From positions 20,187,607-20,251,606 of the forward strand of contig CM017556.1 of assembly GCA_007844125.1 (NCBI GenBank): a stretch of 64,000 bases of DNA, read 5' to 3'. The notes below the pieces were generated by a model. It did not search any database. It was not told the DNA's origin and was given only the letters and a program-made list of their open reading frames with translations. This document shows positions 59,095 to 64,000 of this stretch, one piece after another (positions within the stretch are counted from its first letter, which is position 1; each line of letters starts with the position of its first letter). Origin of the DNA: Sinonovacula constricta (Eukaryota; Mollusca; Bivalvia; Cardiida; Solecurtidae). The translations under genes and the position numbers were made by a program.

Positions 59095-59305
59095 GATCGA
59101 TTCAGCAAAGTTCACAACCTGACTGACCAGCCAACGTCACCGTGCGGGTTTGAGTTTCAGTCGGAGCGAGAACCTAAATGTGGGGATGCCGTCCAGTTGA
59201 TCTGCGGTCCGTCGGTAGTTTTACCCAAACTTTTTCTCATGATACGCTGGGTGTCCCATTCAAGGTGGTATGTGACAGCTTGTATCAAATATGTTTTCTT
59301 TAATA
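59095..59305 (+). mobile_element. SINE family 2, diverged copy
   Basis: Matches 33595-33854: TCACCGTGCGGGTTTGAGTTTC (box-B-like), CAGTCGGAGCGAGAACCTAA, ATGTGGGGATG and GATCTGCGGT. The tail is degraded (AATAACTAAATAAACC). Confidence 0.65.
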
Positions 59306-59329
59306 ACTAAATAAACCATTGTGTCCTAA

Positions 59330-59776
59330 AAAGGTTCTCTGAAGGGCTGTTCATTTGGGGCCCTAGATCTGAGAGAACAGCGAAGTATAAATCCCCTTTC
59401 GTCGTTGCAAACAGGTATTCCCTATCTGAGCCACGCCATAGAGATATAATAGCTATTTTTAAACTAAGAGCACTATGTGACAAGTTACTTTTGAGATCAC
59501 ATTTTATCGTGTCCCAGGTAGTCTGATCTGACATCAATATATGTTTTAGCAGAAATCAATATTGTGATAATTTATAGATTTGGAAAGAATGGACATTGAA
59601 AGAGATTTGTTTCGCATTTTGCACCGTCTAACAATAAGGTTAGTGTATAAAATCGTTTTAATTTAGACTGCAGCATGAGTTTATGCAGAAATTAAGCCTA
59701 AATTGCCCCAAATAGTGGAAATATATTGTTGCATGCATCTGATACAGGCAAACTGTCGGGTGTACACCACCTTTAA
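59330..59776 (+). mobile_element. TTAA-type MITE, diverged copy
   Basis: Shares TATCTGAGCCACGCC, TAGCTATTTTTAAACTAAGA and the right end GGCAAACTGTCGGGTGTACACC followed by TTAA. The left end is too diverged to fix. A 117-codon frame begins within this element and has no known motif. Confidence 0.72.
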
Positions 59777-60924
59777 TGACCGTTATTACAAATCGATCTC
59801 GAAGTACATACGCCAAATCCGATATTACTGTATTGAAGAGAAATGGTGGTTGTCACCAGGAATTATTTTAAACAAAACATCAATAATCGAATTCTATAAG
59901 ACAAAAAATATAAACACGAATAAATGTACACTCAACCGTAATGTTTTATATTCAAATACCAGTGGAATGATTGGTAACATGACCGTATGGAAGAAGAGAA
60001 TGGAAAGGTGTATAATAACCAGATATACGCATCTTCGGTTTGACACGTTTTGCTAAATGAATAATGTATTATGATTCTTTGAATTAATTATACATCATAA
60101 AACTGTTCCGAAATATCGCCGTGTGGTTTGACATAGATATCAAGACACACAAGGTGAAAGCAGCTTGCTATATGTCACCGATCTCAAGTCTATAATTGGG
60201 GTAATTTCCATATAACACATAGCAAACGTATTAATAAAGTCAATATATGCAACGGGAAATTTTCATTTGAAAATAGTACATAGCGTTTAAAAATACTATT
60301 ATTATACTAAGCTGAACTAACAGTATTTATTCATTGATAAGAACATGTCAGATTTTGCCATGAAGTTGTTTTAGATTACTGTTTATAATATCAATATTTG
60401 ACTCATTTGTATTTATTGATCAAGAAAGTCTGACTTTGCAAAACCATGAGATGTTGTCTGATGTATATGTCACTCTAGGCTTAATATAGTAATGATTTAT
60501 TTTTTAATAATCTACTCATTTATGTTCCAGTATGACAATCCCCAACTTATTTGTGACAGGAATATCTCAGACAATTATCTAACTGGAAAGGACATATTAT
60601 AAATTAACATATACACACTGGTATGTGAGATATAACTATTAAACTCAACATAGTTGCTAATTAAGTGTTAACTAAATTCAAATATATGTAAATAATCAAT
60701 TAATAATGTTTTATGGGCGTCGGCCTAATGATGGCGCTGAACAAGCACCTGCTGTATTAGCGATGTCATTTTGAAGGTGTTCAAAATGTGAAAACTTTAA
60801 GATAGATGATAGATGGTCTGCACGCATACGTGTTTCTCCTGAGAAATTTGCTACTGCTGTTGCTGGTGCAATTTTTTATGCTTGACTCATACATATGTAA
60901 ATGGTATTGAAAATACATTGGATA
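59777..60924. other. Intergenic, nothing recognised
   Basis: AT-rich sequence. No supported gene. Confidence 0.4.
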
Positions 60925-61080
60925 TAATGCTGCTGCTGTTGCTGCTGCTAACAATGATCATGATAAGAATGATGGTGAGAATGATGATGAGAGTTATGAC
61001 GATGACGAACACGGTGGGGATGATAATGTTGGTGTTGGTGGTGTTGTTGGTTGTGGAGGTGGTGGTGGTGAGAAGGAAGA
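60925..61080 (+). repeat. Imperfect trinucleotide low-complexity stretch
   Basis: CTG/GCT, then GATGAT and GGTGGT runs. Open frames on both strands (poly-Leu/Met/Val or poly-Pro/Ser) are artefacts. Confidence 0.8.
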
Positions 61081-62204
61081 GGACGGGCGCGGATAATGAC
61101 TATAAAATGTTGTTATTACATTTTGTTCGAAAAAAACGGTCAATTTACGCCCGAATCCTGAATTAATAAAAAATAATACTCTTATTATAATAGATATTGT
61201 TAAATAACTTTTCCATACCAAAAGTTAATTACGTACTCTGGGACAATATATAAGAAAGCTCTTTACGTATACACTAGATAAACCCTATTTTGACGGGCGC
61301 CTGAAAAAATAAAGTAGAAACTGAGTTTGTATGTACAATGTCTACTGTCTTAATGTTTTATTGTACAATTAGTTACTCTTTGATCAGGCAACTATAACAT
61401 AAATGTAACTTAACGCGATTTGTCAGACCGTAAAGGTTGATATGGGTACAATATTATAAGTAGGTCAACGATGTAATAAAATTGGGGAGAAAATCGTTTA
61501 AAGAATAAATGTGTGTCGTTTTGTTTCAATCTGGGCTCTTTAAATAAAAAAAGCCATAACGTTTCCAGACACAAGTTCAAAATCTGAAGTTTCTTCATTG
61601 GCGAATTTGTGCATTAAATGTGGCAGCTGGAAAGTTGAACCAGAGTTTGATTTCTCAAATAAACGTACCAATCACGGGGTTATAATATCAAATAGTAAAC
61701 CTGCATGTAAAACATACACGAACACCAAACTCTGCACTAACTTTATACGAAAATGGATAAAAGTGCATATCTCTTTTTTATTGAAACATGTATATTGTAC
61801 ATAAAATGGCTAGATTATAATAATAATGCAATAAGACATTAAACATTGGGGTGTCATAGAACGCTACATGAACATATATTTTGATGCATACGATAAGATA
61901 CATTTCTGAAACAAAGTCATTCTAACAGTCCAAGCAAATCTTACGAGCCACGTGTAAGAGTAATAATTAGTTACTTTAAAGTTAAAATGTTCAAGAGACT
62001 TAAAATAACACGAAACATTAAATAAATTGTAGCACATATTCAATGTAAACCCGAATGCTATGCTCACATTCAGTAGTTCTCTTAATATAAATAATTATTA
62101 TTTGTAATTGCATATACATAGATTTTCGGTAATTTCTGCTACAGATTATTGAAGCATGGGTTTGTTATAATATTGACATGAAGTCACCTTGATAGATGAC
62201 TTAC
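61081..62204. other. Intergenic, nothing recognised
   Basis: A frame at 61598-61804 (LCIKCGSWKVEPEFDFSNKR at its start) lacks an ATG and a known motif. Confidence 0.35.
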
Positions 62205-62341
62205 CTGTAAAATGAACATACCTGTTATTGGCCACACCCGTCGTATTATCCCGAAAGGTTTTGACAATGCCGAAATAATCACTATACACTTTATTCCTTT
62301 TAAACCGTTGTAGCACTTCAAACACAAAATAAAACGAATAT
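62205..62341 (-). CDS. Candidate internal exon, unknown protein
   Basis: On the minus strand an acceptor-like GTTTACTTTGAAG leads into YSFYFVFEVLQRFKRNKVYS, DYFGIVKTFRDNTTGVANN, RYVHFT and the consensus donor ACAG|GTAAGT. A second good donor (AACAG|GTATGT) lies 17 bases earlier. The composition is coding-like. I recognise no family and found no neighbouring exon. Confidence 0.3.
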
Positions 62342-63659
62342 CTTCAAAGTAAACAGCAAAAAAGATCTTATCCGTGTCACGTGTTCGGTGTACGTTCCTT
62401 CCTCATTTGATTACTCACTGTGGTCCACGAGCGAAACCCTTTTACGACAACTTTTATAAATGTGGTTATACTCCAAGTGTGAATTTTAATTTTAACTGAA
62501 CTTGTCCATATATTGCCTTTCGCGATAAATCGCTGAATTGGCTTTACTTTAATGCTCCTGCGCCCAACAGTAAGACTCAAATCCTACCTGAACTAATATG
62601 AACAATGTTTAAATTAAAACATTGAGCAGCTGTTTAACATTAGGACTTCGAAAGCCTAAAGTACGTATTGCGTCTAGTTAAATTCCCATTGAGGTGATTT
62701 AAGCATTCAGCAAGAGGTTTACGGTTCGGTCTTCATTCATTCGACATCGTCCACTAGTCCCATTATTTAAGCCTAGGTAAAGCAGACGGTGTAAGGATAC
62801 ACAGCAACAGGGCGAACTGGGAGCAACCTTAATACAAAGCGGTAGGGTAAACCAAATACAAAGTTTAGGCTACACTAACTGGCAACCGGTGAACCGTGGA
62901 TAACACGAAAGTTGTTTCAATGAAGGCGCATATTTTTCTTTTACGCTTGTCCTATTTGACTGGTATGCGCCGGTTAATTAAAGGTGTACACATTTCTATT
63001 AACTGACCATAAACCGTCTTTAAAAACGAACATTTCTACGTAAGTAAACGTACGGTTGCGAGTGCAGAAAATGAACGCCCATAAGAAAGGGCAGTTTAAG
63101 GATAAGGGGGTGTGGTTGGGTATGTCAACTGCTATGTTATCTATTCTTCCAATAGACACGTAAGAAATAGAACGGCAAGGCGCAAAGGACCTTAGACAGC
63201 CTTTTTGCATTCGATCGGGTAAGGCGATATGCGATTTAAAAAGATTAGGAAAACATTGGACAACCAGTTTTCCTGCATTATTTGTCCAGGACTATATGAA
63301 GATATTGCTCCAGGACATAGTGAATAGGACTAATTGAGCACCAGGCGCAAACAATCTCCCGATTTATTGTTTATTGATTAGACATTTATGCAATCGTTAT
63401 CCGACGTATGATATTCCGGTTGAGGCGCAATTTTCTCTCGGCGAATTCTTACATTAGGCCACGTTTCGATTAACACATGATATACGTTTTTTCATCTAAA
63501 AATGAAAAAGGCTGTCAAGTAGCATGTACACTTTCACGATTGATACACAAACACTTAGTAACCATGTGAAATTTGTCATTGTACTTTTCTTCCCATATAT
63601 ATGGCCGAGAGCACCGGCTTCGACAGCCGAGTTGATATGTGGCTTGTTCGTACTGTTTT
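62342..63659. other. Intergenic, nothing recognised
   Basis: Less AT-rich than most of the window (especially 62690-63200) but without a convincing frame or splice pair. Confidence 0.35.
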
Positions 63660-63950
63660 GCTTGTTTGTTTGTTTTTGTTTGTGTGTGTTTTGTTTGTTT
63701 GTTTTTTTGTTACATCGTACTTACACAATTATTGTCATATTGGCGACGTCCAACTAATTACTTGTGGAAGAGACCCCAGACATAAGTCTGTAAATAACTA
63801 GCAACGCATCGCGGGTCAGCTTATTGACATTTCCACACGAAAGTTCTCTCCACATGAAAGTTCTCGCTCCGAAAGCGACTTGAACCCACGTGGTGAGGGC
63901 TGTGTAGTTATATTTGGCGAATTTAACCTGTCGGCTCGCTCGTCTACTGG
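63660..63950 (-). mobile_element. SINE family 2, inverted copy
   Basis: The reverse strand matches 33595-33854: box-B-like GGGTTCAAGTC, GGAGCGAGAACTTTCATGTG, TTAGTTGGACGTCGCCAATA, TGACAATA and a tail of AACAAACAAACAAAAC. The tRNA-like 5' end is poorly preserved. Confidence 0.7.
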
Positions 63951-64000
63951 AGTCCCATAACCCCAATTCTCTCATTCCCCAGGTGCAAAATCCGATGTGT

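Noticed and set aside
59703..60056. 117-codon plus-strand frame
   Set aside because: It begins inside a TTAA-type MITE copy and has no recognisable motif or support from context.

Overview
The window is AT-rich eukaryotic DNA with few genes, many microsatellites, minisatellites and short mobile elements. It most likely comes from a bivalve mollusc. The reasons are: two secreted proteins with an apple-like and a fibrinogen domain (a class strongly expanded in bivalves); an apple plus SRCR gene split by ordinary spliceosomal introns; relics of the SAP/SWIM/YqaJ, PIF/Harbinger and 'DLHAAD' families that are common in bivalve genomes; and tRNA-derived SINEs with AAAC tails. The species cannot be named from this sequence alone.

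Layout. 1.3-13.3 kb: two intronless minus-strand paralogues of 339 codons each (1274-2293 and 12313-13332), both a signal peptide, an apple/PAN-like segment and a fibrinogen C-terminal domain, with the same promoter block at the same distance from the ATG. Between them lie a decayed SAP-SWIM-YqaJ gene (4.6-7.0 kb), a PIF/Harbinger transposase remnant (8.1-8.4 kb) and a dispersed repeat. 15.3-15.9 kb: large tetranucleotide and TA microsatellites. 19.2-25.8 kb: a four-exon minus-strand gene for a secreted apple plus SRCR protein. It was rebuilt from splice sites whose phases agree at every junction, and its large introns hold a RecQ-like relic, a tRNA-like element and a MITE. 27.9-28.5 kb: a frameshifted relic of an uncharacterised family. 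31.4-33.4 kb: a 34-bp minisatellite in which most units carry a GAAnnTTC heat-shock-element-like core. 36-38 kb: weak candidates for small genes or exons. 40-45 kb: a SINE with a 12-bp target duplication and a 1.67-kb hAT-type element with an 8-bp target duplication. 46.0 kb: the first coding exon of a PLAC8-family protein on the plus strand. 48-54 kb: three-copy tandem arrays, a 333-bp hAT MITE with a perfect 8-bp duplication, and two families of terminal-inverted-repeat MITEs. 56.2-58.85 kb: a 56-bp satellite interrupted by a 735-bp Mutator-like element and ending at a 100-N assembly gap. 59-64 kb: SINE and MITE copies and one orphan candidate exon.

The confident protein genes (two fibrinogen-related proteins and the apple/SRCR protein) are all small secreted proteins built from recognition domains. 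This fits a neighbourhood of soluble innate-immune or lectin-like proteins, but that function is inferred from domain families and is not shown by the sequence. Much of the remaining recognisable sequence is repeats, including at least six dispersed families that I could define by comparing copies inside the window.
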